This document shows, piece after piece, positions 22,656 to 33,844 of a stretch of DNA of 64,000 nucleotides (its first letter is position 1; every line of letters starts with the position of its first letter). The notes beneath the pieces are model-generated. The model did no database searches. It was given only the letters and a program-made list of their open reading frames with translations, and was not told the DNA's origin. Position numbers and translations under genes: made by a program. The DNA is from Poecilobothrus nobilitatus. Taxonomy: Eukaryota > Arthropoda > Insecta > Diptera > Dolichopodidae. The stretch covers positions 162,169,671 through 162,233,670 of the forward strand of contig OX352772.1 in the NCBI GenBank assembly GCA_947095535.1, in the 5' to 3' direction.

Positions 22656-24265
22656 GCCTCCCCATATAATAGTTAGCAGTAATACAAGACCTGTAAAATT
22701 TATTATAGATTCGGGAGCTACTAGCAGGGATAATAAATCGCAATATCTGCCAACCAAAATATTTAGAAAATAGTAACATCATATTAAAAACAATCCAACA
22801 AAAGGTTTAAATAAATCAGAAAGCTGTTATCCCACTATTTAAAGAACTCGGTAGCTCCGCAACAAACGTTCAATTTTACGTATTTCCCTTCCATGAAATA
22901 TACGATAGTATAACAAGGAACAATGTTTTAATACCACTTAAAACAAAAATAGATTACAAAAAGAAATTCTAATAATAAATGATAACAAAATAAAATTACT
23001 TTTTTCTGATGAAGGAAATTACAAATTACCTATACCAGTCTAACAAAGAGAAGCTCTAGTTTATCTAAAGGAGCAGAAGTCCATAGATGTCACTGTGATC
23101 CTTTGTGAGGACATTTATAATGTTGAAAACTATTAAGTAGGAGCCAATTTTAATGTGGATAATAATAATGACAATTTTATCAATTTAAAACCCATTAAAA
23201 CCCAAATAGTAAATTCCCAAAATTTTAATATAATCGAAGAACCTGAACACAAAAATATATTTGACCAAATAAGAATTGGACATCTAAATAGCCAAGAAGC
23301 TCAAGCACTGTATGCAATTATTCAAAAATTCTCAAAAATCTTTTACCAGGAAGAGTCAGATTTATCTCTTACAAATGTTATAAAACATGAGATTCGCACA
23401 ATAAATAATGTCTCAATCTTTGCAAGATTATACCTGTACCCACATATTCATAAAGAAGAAGTACAAAACCAAACCTCAAATATGTTGGAAAAAGGTATCA
23501 TAAGACACAGTAGCTCACCGTACTCAGCCTCTGTATGGATAGTCCCGAAGAAGAAGGACGTCAGCGGAAAGGCTAAGTGGCGACTCGTTATCGACTATCG
23601 TAAATTAAATGAAATTACGATAGATGATATGTATTTTATTCCCAACATAGATGATATCTTAGGAAAACTGAGAAGATGTCAATACTTTGCAGCCCTGGGT
23701 CTTTGCAGTCTGGGGTTCCACCAAATTGAGATCAATGAGAACGACATTCACAAAACAGCTTTCAGTGTGGAAAATGGACAATACGAGTTTGTGCGAATGC
23801 CAATCGGGTTGAGAACATCCCCGGCAACGTTACAAAGAGTAATAAACTATATTCTCAAAGGCTATATAAATAAAGCCTGTCTTGCATACATGGACGACAT
23901 TATAATTTTTTCTTCTTCACTGGAACAACACTTAGGTTCCTTAACCAAAATTGAAGTGATAGAAGCGAATTTAATAGTACAACTAGATAAATTTAAATTT
24001 CTTAAAAGAGAAACAGAATTCTTAGGGCACGATGTCACTTTAGAAGGGATAAAACCAAACCCTAAGAAAATACAATGCGTGAAAGAGTTCCCAATTCCGA
24101 AAACTACGAAAGAGATAAAACAATTTCTTGGTTTAACAGGCTACTATAGGAAGTTTATAAAAGACTATTCGAAAATAGCTAAACCTATTACAAAATATCT
24201 CAAAAAGAACTCAAAAATTAATATCAATGATACAGAGTATAAATCTAGTTTTGAATTGCTGAAAG
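22656..24265 (+). pseudogene. 297/17.6-like Gypsy protease and reverse transcriptase
   Basis: A protease start is seen at about 22680-22730 (KFIIDSGATS, with the catalytic Asp-Ser-Gly), then broken sequence, then a 382-residue open RT frame from 23155. It holds IKHEIRTINN, SSSPYSASVWIVPKKKD, KWRLVIDYRKLNEITID, MPIGLRTSPATLQRVIN, LAYMDDIIIFSSS (catalytic Asp pair intact), EFLGHDVTLEGIKPNP and IKQFLGLTGYYRKFIKDYS. The motif A block reads ALGLCSLGFHQ: the family's catalytic Asp is Gly here and one residue is extra, so the enzyme would be dead. The sequence stops before RNase H at about 24265, where a repeat starts. Confidence 0.9.
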
Positions 24266-24270
24266 AAATT

Positions 24271-24402
24271 AATATATCATCCTATGACGATAACAATTGG
24301 TGACGAATAGAATTAAGAATAAAATTAATTAACTATTATACTATATGAAATAATACTAATAATTAACTTTAGTAAAAAGAGAAAGAGAATTTTGTTAATT
24401 AT
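24271..24402. repeat. About 130-bp direct repeat, left copy
   Basis: Contains TGACGAATAGAATTAAGAAT, then TAATACTA and AGTAAAAAGAGAAAG. The same series recurs in the same direction at 28524-28657 with small differences. The two copies bracket the minus-strand BEL/Pao element and lie next to Gypsy on the left and Copia on the right. Confidence 0.75.
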
Positions 24403-24559
24403 TATTAAAATTATTATATAATTGTGAAATGACAATAAGAATTCCCTTTAGAAAAACCGAGAAAGAAAATTTCGGTAATTATTGATAATCATAAGCATTA
24501 AAATACAGCAATAAGCAGATACTTAATAAACTAATTTATAAGTTTTTAAAAATCATAAT
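24403..24559. other. AT-rich interval between repeat and BEL
   Basis: No coding match. Two GAGAAAG-type motifs followed by AATT (near 24380 and 24450) hint at a short internal duplication. Confidence 0.3.
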
Positions 24560-26020
24560 TATACAAAAAAATATATAAATATAAATATTAAGAACGACAC
24601 ACTGGACACACTGGATAGATGCCGTCCCAGTTGTTGAATGTTGATGAGCCTGAATAGATACGTATAAAAACAAGTTATAAAAACCATATAACTCAACAGA
24701 ATGGGGTTCTTTATAATTAAACCATCGATCCTTTCGAATCGTTTTCAAATCATTAACGCTATTTCGATATTTTAACCATTCCATTTTCAAATTTGATAAA
24801 ATTTTTTGATCCCAGGTTAATCCACTTAGCCAAAGTTTTTGAATGAATAGTTTCGTTATTATTGTAGTCGGTTTCTACCAGCCTAATGGGTCGAATAAAG
24901 TAGTGATTTCTGACAGAATTCATTCTCCTCTATGTCCACATCTTTAGTGATATTGTATAGAGAAATTTATCACTTGATGAGTTCCATTGGAGCCCTAACG
25001 TTCTTATTACTTCTTCCGACTTGATTTGGAATAGAATATTTACCTTTCCAAAAGGTCTCATGGCATTTAAAATTGCTTCATGAATTGAGACACATTCTCG
25101 AAATGGAAGCCTCCTGCTCTCATTAATGCTAATAATTGCCGTTGTAGTTCAAGAGCTGATTTTATAGATTCCGTCCTAAAAGCAGATCGTCGACATAAAA
25201 TGAGTCGAGTGCCTATTGAGATCCAATGGGATAATTTGACTTTTCATCGATGGCTAGCTGTTGCAATACACGAGTGGCCAGAAATGGAGCAGATTTTGTT
25301 CCGAAAGTTACGGTTTTGAGTTTGTAATTTTTAATGGTGCAATTTGTTGAATTTCTCCAAACATCTCATTGAAATTCAGAATGACGAGACGATATCTTTA
25401 TCTGCCTGTACATTTTTTCGAGGTTGGCGGTGAATGTCACTTTATACTTACGCCACCTTAGCAAATGTGTGGCTAGGTCGTCCTGTATTAAGGTGTCTTT
25501 CAGCATTTTGTTGTTTAATAAAGTTCCGTTGGTAGTAGCCTTAGAGGTGTCAAAGACGATCCGAAGTTTGGTTATTGATCTAGCTTTTTTTACTACGCTG
25601 TGATGTGGTAAATAGCAACATATGTAGTTCTCTGAAGAGGATGATACTACTTGAAAGTTTTCTTCAGTGGTATCCGCCCTTTGCATGTGCCCGAGTTATA
25701 TGTACTCATTTAGGCACTTACTGTAATCCTTTTGAAGAGTTGCATTTTTAGCAAAACGACATTCCAAGGAGAGTAAGCGACTAATTGCTATATTTTCGTG
25801 TTGAATAACTATTTTCACGAAATGGCAAATCCACTTGGTAAGTGTCGTCAGACAAACCTTTGTGGGTTTTTTTGAAGAGTTCTTCGCACGCCTTCTCTTC
25901 TTCAGTCAAAATTTTGGTGGTAGTGTCTTCCTCTATTTTCCAGAATTTCTTAAGCTGATTTTCCAAATTTATATTTAAATAAAAATTGGAAATAGAAACA
26001 CCGTGTTCAGTATTACGAGT
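24560..26020 (-). pseudogene. BEL/Pao reverse transcriptase and start of RNase H
   Basis: Minus-strand blocks, right to left: the pol start LKKFWKIEED (25966-25781); RIVFDTSKATTNGTLLNN and HLLRWRKYKVTF (25686-25366); GTKSAPFLATRVLQQLA and FYVDDLLLGRNL near 25290-25180 (catalytic Asp pair); LFDPLGW and LWLSGLTWDQKI near 24895-24805; and EWLKYRNSVNDLK with VELYGF in 24790-24690, the approach to RNase H. In motif A the family's Asp is Asn (FTANLEKMYRQ). RNase H and integrase are missing. Stops and shifts separate the blocks. Confidence 0.88.
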
Positions 26021-26028
26021 TTCTTCTG

Positions 26029-26424
26029 TTAGAACCCAACCAAAAATGGTGTTTTGGTTGGATAAAGTAACACATCAATCGAACCGGGCTTGAAGAAATC
26101 TGGATATGCAAGCTCAAGTCCTTCTACATGAGGCCACCTTGCGGCTGAGATCGTTTGACTAGGTAAAAGATTTGTAAGCTTGCCCAAAACCAAACCTTTA
26201 GCTTCGATAGCGCTTTTATTATTTAAACTAGTGAGTATGAAATTGACTTCTGCTGACAATGTACCTAACAGATTTTGATTAACTCCCTGTATCTTTGCTG
26301 CGATATTCATTTTTTTCAGTTTCAAATATGAACACAATGACTCTGTAATAAGAGACGTCTCGGAAATTGGATCGAGTGCCCTTACAATTTTCTCATCGTC
26401 TGTAACTGGAGAGGTTATTTTCAT
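26029..26424 (-). pseudogene. BEL/Pao aspartic protease domain
   Basis: A 131-residue open frame. VRALDPISETSLITESLC sits where BEL/Pao proteases carry the catalytic Asp-Ser/Pro-Gly-Ser box; here Gly is replaced by Ile. Downstream are KIQGVNQNLLGTLSAEVNF and LPSQTISAARWPHVEGLELA, matching the peptidase region (DUF1758-type) of BEL/Pao polyproteins. The domain would cleave Gag-Pol. It lies between gag and RT on the minus strand, in the family's normal order. Confidence 0.85.
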
Positions 26425-26699
26425 TTGAGCAGTAGCTAAGAGTACTTGTAAAACGTCAGTGGGAGTAGCGCATGTATAAACGTTCGCTGAAGACGTTCAA
26501 GGTTGGTCATCGTGTACAAAACTGGATGCTAAAGCCGACATAGTAGCTTATGGTGTACGCGATTATTATTTGAACAAATGTTTATATCCTGATGAAAGGA
26601 GCTCTTATTATTTCTAATTAGATTCGTATGGTGAGACCCTTGAGCATAATTTTCCGAAATTAGCTCCCTATGTTGGTGTACGGAATTAGTGTAATGCCG

Positions 26700-27800
26700 T
26701 TGTTGGCAATTAAGGCAATTTGTGGAGCTGGGACAATTGTAACTGGGTACCCAGTATTTCCAATCTTTTAGTCGGATTCAAAGTGATAAATTTACGACAC
26801 TGCTTGATTTTGTATGATCCACCACAAATGACACAAACTGACTTTGCTGCTACATGAAAATTTTTGACATTTGTTCGGAACCTATTAGAATTATTAAGGA
26901 TAATAGTTCTTTTATCATTACTAAACGAGTGAGATTTGTAAACTATGGCTTGCAATGTGCGAAATCTAAATTCTAAAAAGCTTTGGAGTTGTTTCCAAGT
27001 GGGTAACGCTGTGATGTTACCAATATTTTGTTCCCATAGCTGATGAGTTTCCGATGGTAACTTTTGCACAATACTGTAAATAATAACTGGATCCCAATTA
27101 GTTATATCAGTATTTAAATTTTCTAGAGCTTGCAGACACTCTGTGGTAGTGTCCAACTAGTTTTTTATGCCTTGAGCTGATTCGTGAACAGGAGAGGGTT
27201 GCGTAAAAAAAATCTTTAATTATGTCCCTACTAGAATTCATTTATTATTTTATCTACATTTTAAAAGTTGCCACGCACTTTGATAGTTTAAATCAGTTAT
27301 TTGGAATTGCCTAAGTTAATTTTCAGGTTCTCCAGTAATATGCATTTTCAAGTACTGCAATTTTTGTATTGGCGCAAGATCAGAATTTTCATGGACTAAT
27401 GTCATAAATAAATCAATAAATGACGGCCATTTTCGATAATCCCGTGAAATTTCTCTAACGTTATTTTTGGAAGTTGTATTGCTGTGGAGTGGGAGCTTCA
27501 CATATTGTGACCGACGCTGGTTCACAACTTTCATTAACATCGGGAAATTTTTCATTAATTTCACTTTATATCAAACCATAATTTGCATAATATAATTGTC
27601 TAATACTACAGAATATATTTTTTCAAAATAAGAATACTTAGCTTCTTTAAAACCTCGCTCAGTGTATGAGGTAGCCAACAGCCCATTGATACTGAATGTC
27701 TTTCAAAAGTTGCGCTGCTAGCTGCTAAAAAATCCTTTATTGTTATTTCCAAGATGGTTTTATCAGCGAGCTGTTCCTTAATCAATTTTTCCATGCTTGA
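26700..27800 (-). pseudogene. BEL/Pao gag
   Basis: Frames 27564-27316 (LPLHSNTTS..., RDYRKWPSFIDLFMTLVH, KLQYLKMHITGEPEN) and 27156-26710 (CLQALENLNTDITNWDPVII, VQKLPSETHQLWEQNI, LPTWKQLQSFLEFRFRTL) match the DUF1759 gag region of BEL/Pao. A zinc-knuckle-like block CVICGGSYKIKQCRKF follows, though with Tyr where the family usually has His. A small frame at 27794-27606 precedes it and is unassigned. Gag forms the particle; protease and RT follow on the same strand. Confidence 0.87.
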
Positions 27801-28523
27801 TGTTGTGTGGATCCAATTATTAATTTCAACCGTATCGAACGCGCTCGTAAAATTCTAATCGTGTTAGCAATATTTTAATATTGAATAGATAAACTTTTCT
27901 TTTATTTATTTTATTTTATTCTTTTATATTAAAACTCTGTTTAAATTCACGAATGTGACGTATATAAATATTTCGTCGTTTATATTTAAACTCTGTTTAA
28001 ATTCACAAATGAAATAATTTTTTTTTTTTTATATATGTTAAGACCAATATTATTTCTAATCAATTATACTCTATTAATTTAATTTTAATTTTATGCTTTT
28101 ACTATTTTTATAAACTAATAAAAAAACTTATTATAATGTTCTACTAAATTTTAACAACTGAAAAACAGAATTCAATTATTACAATAGTTGAAAAAAATTC
28201 AATATATTAATTATTTAGTTAAATGTCTATACACTAAAAGTACCTAATTTAAATTTAGTTTGATTTAGAAATTTAAAGTATAATGCTAACAACTAGACGG
28301 TTCGATTACGATTAAAAATTTAAAAACTAAAATATAGCATAATAATATTTATTCTAACTGACAAAAATACTATTAACACTATAATCATATAGTTCCTTAG
28401 TAAAGAAGTAACGAATTACATTTTATTATATAGTAAATGAAAGATATTCGATATTACATAAGGAACATATGATCTTAGTACATAAGCAATCTATCCAAAG
28501 CGATGACTAGAAATTAATTAAAT
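27801..28523. other. AT-rich leader side of the BEL element, with a 56-bp duplication
   Basis: No coding match. CTCTGTTTAAATTCAC occurs at about 27935 and 27991, a 56-bp tandem duplication. By position this should hold the BEL leader and possibly an LTR; no primer-binding site or LTR edge is clear. Confidence 0.35.
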
Positions 28524-28657
28524 TAATATATGACGATAACATCTGATGACGAATAGAATTAAGAATAAAATTAAATAGTTAATTAATACTATATGTTACA
28601 ATATAAAATAATAATAATAATTAAAATTAGTAAAAAGAGAAAGGGAAGTTAGTTAAT
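28524..28657. repeat. About 130-bp direct repeat, right copy
   Basis: Same direction and order of blocks as 24271-24402 (TGACGATAACA, TGACGAATAGAATTAAGAAT, AGTAAAAAGAGAAAGG). Copia RT begins within about 35 bp of its end. Confidence 0.75.
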
Positions 28658-28689
28658 TATTTTTTTTTTAATTATTTGCTTTAATTTTA

Positions 28690-29602
28690 CTAATTTACGG
28701 TCTAAAGCAAGCTGCAAGACAGTGGCACAAAAAGTTAAGCACTTATTTAAAAATATTGAACATGAAACAGGCAAATGCAGACGAATGTTTGTATATAAAA
28801 CATACAGGTGATTGTATTATTATCATTTTAATATACGTAGATGATCTTCTTATAGCATCAAATAATTTCGAAGAAGTTCAAAATATGAAAAAGTTGTTAT
28901 CATCGAAGTTCGAAATGAAGGATATGGGGTACGTAAAACGAGTGCCGGAGATATTGAAATCAATCAACAGAACTATATTGATAAAGTACTGCAAAAATTT
29001 CACATGCAAAATGCGAATCCTGTTGCTACACCCTTGGACGATAGTATGAAACTCACTCAACCAATAATTGCAAACAGTAATGAAGTGGATGAAATACAAG
29101 ATAAACCGTTCCGTGAATTAATTGGAGCACTATCATAGTTATCAAATACTGTGCGCCCGGATATAGCATTTGCATTTAATCTGCTGAGTCGATTTACTAA
29201 CAATCCGTCAATGATTCATTGGATTGCCGCAGAGCGTGTATTACGATATTTTAAAGGAACAGCACATTATGCTATTAAATACAGAAAAACTGGAGAAGAA
29301 CTAAAATGTTATGTAGATTCGGATTGGGCAGGTGATACTAACGATCGAAAATCTTGTTTTGGTTATATAATTATTTTTGGTGGTGGTCCAGTTTGCTGGA
29401 AGTCAAAAAAACAAAATGCGTGGCTTTGTCGACGATGGAAGCAGAATATGTAGGATTAAGTGAAGCAACGAAAGAAATAATGTACCAAAGAAAATTATTT
29501 TCAGAATTAGAGCTTCCATTTTGTAAATATAAAACAACAATATTCTGTGACAACCAAAGTGCGATCAATCTATCACAAAATCCAATAAATATCAAAACCT
29601 AG
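28690..29602 (+). pseudogene. Ty1/Copia RT and RNase H fragment
   Basis: Reading gives LIYGLKQAARQWHKKL, ILIYVDDLLIASNNF (catalytic Asp pair near 28840), SSKFEMKDMG, a frameshift with a short loss, NYIDKVLQKFHMQNANPVAT, RPDIAFAFNLLSRFTNNPS, ERVLRYFKGT, CYVDSDWAGDTNDRKSCFGY (RNase H Asp residues), ALSTMEAEYVGLSEATKE and FCDNQSAINLSQNPI. These are the diagnostic Copia blocks. The fragment starts inside RT and stops inside RNase H at about 29600, where Polinton sequence begins on the other strand. Gag, protease and integrase are absent. Confidence 0.93.
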
Positions 29603-30694
29603 TATTGTATAACCTTTTGAAATTTGATGTCCTCTATAAGAGTGATGTATGTCAGTTCCACTGAATAATGTTAAATATGCACGAGAATTACAAAGATTGT
29701 TCGATGTAAAACTTGTTTCAATTGCAGAGTTTGGTGTATGCACTCCATTCACATATAATTGAAATTGTGTGAGATTTTGCTGATCGAAATGATATGGATT
29801 TTTTGATCTTTTACCATTAAAATTTTCATTATTAACCATACAAAATACAAGAGTTTTTGGTATTTGCCCTATAAATATATTATTCAATGATATGTTGGAA
29901 GTGTTAGCTGGAATTGTAAATGTTTTGATTTCACTTCTCGTATAAAAATATTTTCCGTTACCTTTTTTTAATACAGTATTGTGTGCTATCAATATCCTAG
30001 GATTAATTGTTAAATGTTTCATGTATAATGTAGCTTCGAGAATTTTTAAATAGCTTTCATCATCGGCATCGTTAAAGAAAATATAAAAATATTGTTTCTC
30101 TAATGCTAAAGAAATTCAAATGTCAACATTATTTAAAAGTAATTTGGAAGTACTGAAGAAATCTACATATAATTTTCCCATTAATTCTACTATTGCAGAA
30201 TTGTTGTATGAACCAGAATTGTTGAAATCATTGACATTCGGTTTATCCAATTCCCAAGCAGATACTTCCAGATGTGTTTGACAGCAATCTGTACCATATT
30301 TTAGTAAAGTACTTATGTATGCCTTATGATGGTATTAAGAATCTGAAGGAGTGATGTTTTTTCCGTCTAGAGTTACATTATATTGTTTAATTAAAGAGTG
30401 TAATAAATTATTTACAACACTGGGCTGCGGAGCTGCCTTTACTTGAGTTCCGGTTCCTATTTTGTCGTTTGCACTCCAAACTGATCCAACTTTTTTTAAT
30501 ATTTGAACTTTAAACTTTATATAAGTACTGGATAAATCTCGTTATGTATCATTCCCAAGCAAAACAAATTCAATGGTTGACGACGATGCCTCAAAAGAAG
30601 CTAAAGGATTATATGCTATCTCGTGTGAACGAAAAATACTTGTTTGAACAGGTAATGACGCAAAAAGATCATGTTCAGATTTCATACATTCCAT
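29601..30694 (-). pseudogene. Polinton/Maverick major capsid protein (F54H12.2-like), broken
   Basis: From an ATG at 30694 the minus strand reads, across shifts, HDLFASLPVQTSIF, IEFVLLGND, a block near LIKQYNVTLDGKNITPSD, HHKAYISTLLKYGTD, IVELMGKLYVDFFS, LLLNNVDI, then an open stretch from 30022 with RSEIKTFTIPANT, IFIGQIPKTLVFCMV, KNPYHFDQQNLTQFQLYVNG and RAYLTLFSGTD. This block order is that of the F54H12.2-like proteins of Maverick/Polinton elements, which family studies assign to the double jelly-roll major capsid protein. The C-terminus is cut at the Copia junction. Several stops and shifts; not functional. Confidence 0.85.
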
Positions 30695-30794
30695 TTTTAA
30701 TTGAATATATGGGAGATTTTACTTTACTTTCTTCGTTTCGACTTCAATTGTGTCTTTTTAGAAACTACTCGTCCTTTTATAGCTCTTTGTCTTT

Positions 30795-31130
30795 TTATAG
30801 TTGTTTGTCTTCCACCATACATCGAATGCAGTAGGTTACTACTGATTTCCGTAAATTATTTATGCCGCCTTCGCTTTGACCAATTACAACTTCTTTTATG
30901 TTTGCCCCAGATGTTATATCATTAAAAATATTTTTACTTGAGTAAACAGACTTTTTTTTAAATAGGTCCCAACCTGATGTAAAAACTTTAAGTAATGAAT
31001 TAAACTTCCGAATATATTTCCAAAACCACGACGTTTTTGTATAGCTGGACAAAATTGTAATAAAGGTCCAATATCGTTGATTCCTCCTCTTACTTGAGAG
31101 TAATAATATCTGACGTAAGCTCTTTCCATG
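30795..31130 (-). pseudogene. Polinton/Maverick capsid-associated small protein
   Basis: Two overlapping minus frames: the first (31129-30914) starts YVRYYYSQVRGGINDIGPLL and continues KRRGFGNIFGSLIHYLKFL; the second gives DITSGANIKEVVIGQSEGGINNL. They match the small Gly-rich protein (motifs of the type GG...YSGP, GxGxFLGGLFR) encoded just upstream of the major capsid gene in many Mavericks. It lies 5' of the capsid gene on the same strand with about 100 bp between. Its exact role is not established to my knowledge. One frameshift near 30990. Confidence 0.75.
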
Positions 31131-31256
31131 CTTGATAGGATATCATATTTGAGTAGTATTATTTATATTGTTTTAGGCAATCAATACTTTTTAAAATGTA
31201 ATACAATTTTTGTTGGATAGTAGCTGGAAACAAAATTTATTCCATCACCGTATTAC

Positions 31257-31300
31257 CAATACCTACCTTATACATAGAATTATGTATAAGGTAGGTATTG
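31257..31300. repeat. Perfect 20-bp inverted repeat with 4-base loop
   Basis: CAATACCTACCTTATACATA, loop GAAT, then its exact complement (31281-31300). In RNA it would fold as a long hairpin. It forms the left edge of the 181-bp tandem duplication. Confidence 0.95.
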
Positions 31301-31650
31301 TTTTCATACTAAAAATTTGTACCGGAGTTTTTTGCAAATATGCACTAGTCCGGTGCGGAGAAGGCTGTAAATATTTTTTTACCATGATGTCCTTCTGTGT
31401 GTGAGTGCGTGTGTGTGTGCTAGTGTGTGTGTAATGGGTGCGTGTGTGTGTGTGGGTATGTCTGTGGTAAGGTAGGTATAGTTTTCATACTAAAAATTTG
31501 TACCGGAGATTTTGGCAAATATGCACTAGTCCGGCGCGGAGAAGGCTGTAAACATTTTTTTACCATGATGTCCGTCTGTGTGTGAGTGCGTGTGTGTGTT
31601 AGTGTGTGTGTGTGAATGGGTGCGTGTGTGTGTGGGTATGTCTGTGGGCA
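31290..31650. repeat. 181-bp tandem duplication with GT microsatellites
   Basis: Two units start at 31290 and 31471 (GGTAGGTATTG / GGTAGGTATAG). Each contains TTTGTACCGGAG, GCAAATATGCACTAGTCCGG, ACCATGATGTCC and a run of GTGTGT with GTGAGTGCGTG. The element type is unknown; the palindrome before the first unit and the GTCC motif recall the DINE-like families but no 3' end is visible. Confidence 0.8.
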
Positions 31651-31851
31651 ACTTTTGTTTTGAGAATAACAACAAAGAAATTTTTGATTATAAATTAAAT
31701 GTTTATTTATTTAGAACCTCAGTTTTTAATCAATGTTAGTGGCCAAAGAATCCTGATAATACTATGAATATTTCCTTACCTTGTTTCACGGTTTATATAC
31801 TTTTATTCTACTGTTGTCAGCAATTATTTTAGTGTGAAAATAATTTTATAT
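31651..31851 (-). repeat. LTR-like segment, outer part, interrupted by element C
   Basis: Contains ACGGTTTATATACTTTTATT and CTACTGTTGTCAGCAATTA, matching the unbroken copy at 49500-49870. On the minus strand the core reads GTATATAAACCG, a plausible TATA box. The segment continues at 33396 after a DINE-like insertion. Position beyond env on the minus strand fits the 3' LTR of the errantivirus-like element. Confidence 0.55.
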
Positions 31852-33395
31852 AAAACGAGGAAGAATACAGTTGCCTTTGTCAACTCTTAGATACTCGTAC
31901 GAACCGTTAGTATGTTCACAGCCTGTCATTCTGTTCACAATATTATTTTTTTAATATTTTGGTATTTTAAAATAATTTGGGTGAATTTTATAATTTCTAG
32001 AACTATGGGTTGTACATATATTCAAACTATATGTTTATATGTACATTCTTCAAAAGCAGATTCTAACCTTTCACATAACGATTATCAATCCAAAACTTTT
32101 TCAAATATTCTATAGTACCATTTAATACTAAGCGGTAAATGTATATTAAATTTACTTAGTACAAAATAATAAATATAATTTTAAATATTATATTATATTA
32201 TATTTAAATATTCCATTGGCAGAATAATTTCTTATAAGTACAATAAAATACATATATGTATGTAAATACGGCGCTATATAATATAAATCTATACTCTTAT
32301 CATTCATTCACTAGTGACATATACGATATGTAAATAAACATGATATTATATAAGTATGTATATATATTAATATCATATAAATAAAAATTCTTCAAGTAAC
32401 CGTTATGTTGTTTATTTATTTACATTTTTATGTACTACGCATTATATCCTCAACAATTTCAAATTATCGAGTAAAACAAAATGGAAAAAATTCGTTAAAG
32501 AAATTTGTTAGAAAATTTGAAAAAATCAAGTAACACTTTCGTCAATTATAAAGTAACCCTACATTATTAAAAAAACTTGTTAACAGAAATAAGAGTATAA
32601 TGTTGAAGCTTTAATTTTTGTGTATTACTTTAAAAATTTAAACAGGTGTTTAAAAATAGGAAATTTTCAGTTTTTGACCCCTTACAGCTCCTAAACGGGG
32701 GGTGATACAAAAAAAAATTTTGAAATGACTCATACTTATTTTCAAAGATCTAACTTCTGTCAAAATTTCAAGTTTCCAACTTAAACCGTTTAGAAGATAG
32801 AAGGGTTAAAGGATTTTGCAAAATTTGAGTTTCGCATAACGGTAAATTAAGACACCGTATGCCACAAATATATATTTATTGTATATATACTTTTAAAGCT
32901 AATAAAAGTAGTAATCGTTTGGCATTTTAAAAATGAAGATATACCTTATACAACTTGTGCTATAATAATTTAAATATAGAGCTTTTTTGAACCTTTGGGG
33001 AGCTGTAGCTCCGTAACGGGTGGGGCTACAAAAAAAAGTTATTAAAAATAAAATTAATATTTTTGTGAGAACTATCAGCAGTTAAAACTTCATAGCTCTA
33101 TTGCAAAAAAAATGTGAGGATCTAAAAGTTAGGTGTTCGAGAGCTACCCTAAGGCTTGGTCCAAACTCAACCAAAATTACTCTTAAAAAATTTTGTGTAA
33201 ATTTCAAGATTCTAGCTTTCTTAGTTTTTGAGTTAGCGTGCTGACGGGCGGACGGACGGACATGGCTCAAAAGTCTTAGAATTTTTTTCTGATCCGATCC
33301 ATACCTTTGAAGGTATATCTAGCTCGCTTATTTCGAGGTGTTACAAACGGAGGAATAATTTTATTATACCCGATCCTATCGTACGGGTATAAAAA
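31852..33395 (-). mobile_element. DINE-like (Helentron-associated) element, copy C-left
   Basis: On the minus strand the 5' end (33395) is a palindrome TATACCCG...CGGGTATA; a GTCCGTCC microsatellite lies near 33240-33265; inside are blocks with GTAGCCCCACCCGTTACGGAGC and TTTACCGTTATGCGAAAC; the 3' end has the inverted motif (GGTTCGTACGAGTATC), AGAGTTGAC and the terminus TCTTCCTCGTTTTA at 31852. C-right (38979-40350) is an inverted copy. An AT-rich ATATAAATA segment fills the 3' half. Non-coding. It splits an LTR-like sequence whose unsplit relative is at 49.5 kb. Confidence 0.78.
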
Positions 33396-33515
33396 TTGAG
33401 TTAGAAAAATATTTTAGTTAAAAAGGTAAAAAAAATGTTTAAGTTAGAATATTTACTGTTGTCAGCAAATATTTTCGCGAGATTTTAGTTAAGAATATAT
33501 TTAAGTTAAAATAAA
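33396..33515 (-). repeat. LTR-like segment, inner part
   Basis: Contains AGAAAAATATTTTAGTT, ATGTTTAAGTTAGAATATTT and ACTGTTGTCAGCAA, matching 49705-49865. The match ends at AAGTTAAAATAAA, which marks one LTR edge. Confidence 0.6.
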
Positions 33516-33844
33516 AAATCGCGTTGTGATTTTTTATTTGTAGAGAAAAAAAAAACCTTATATAACAAAAAAAATTTAGATTTTGACTTTTCGTGGGAAT
33601 ATGATCCCCCCATCGTTAAGATCAACATTCTCCTGGATGGTTTTCGGATCTATATTAGTTTCTTTAATAATTTTTTCATTGTTTGAGAATTAGTTTTCTT
33701 TAATTTTTTCATTGTTTGAGAATGCAAACTTTTTTATTTTTATTGTACAATTATAAAATTTAACTAAATTGTTTTAAGATAGCTTATGTTTAGATTGATC
33801 ACAATTATTTATTAAAGTTTCATTTTCAGAATTTTTTATTAATG

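Noticed and set aside
24271..28657. Calling the 130-bp direct repeats the BEL LTRs
   Set aside because: Too short for typical BEL LTRs, with no primer-binding site or clear TG/CA edges, so kept as an unassigned repeat.
33082..33270. 62-residue minus-strand frame
   Set aside because: Lies across the GTCC microsatellite of C-left, so its codons are repeat-driven.
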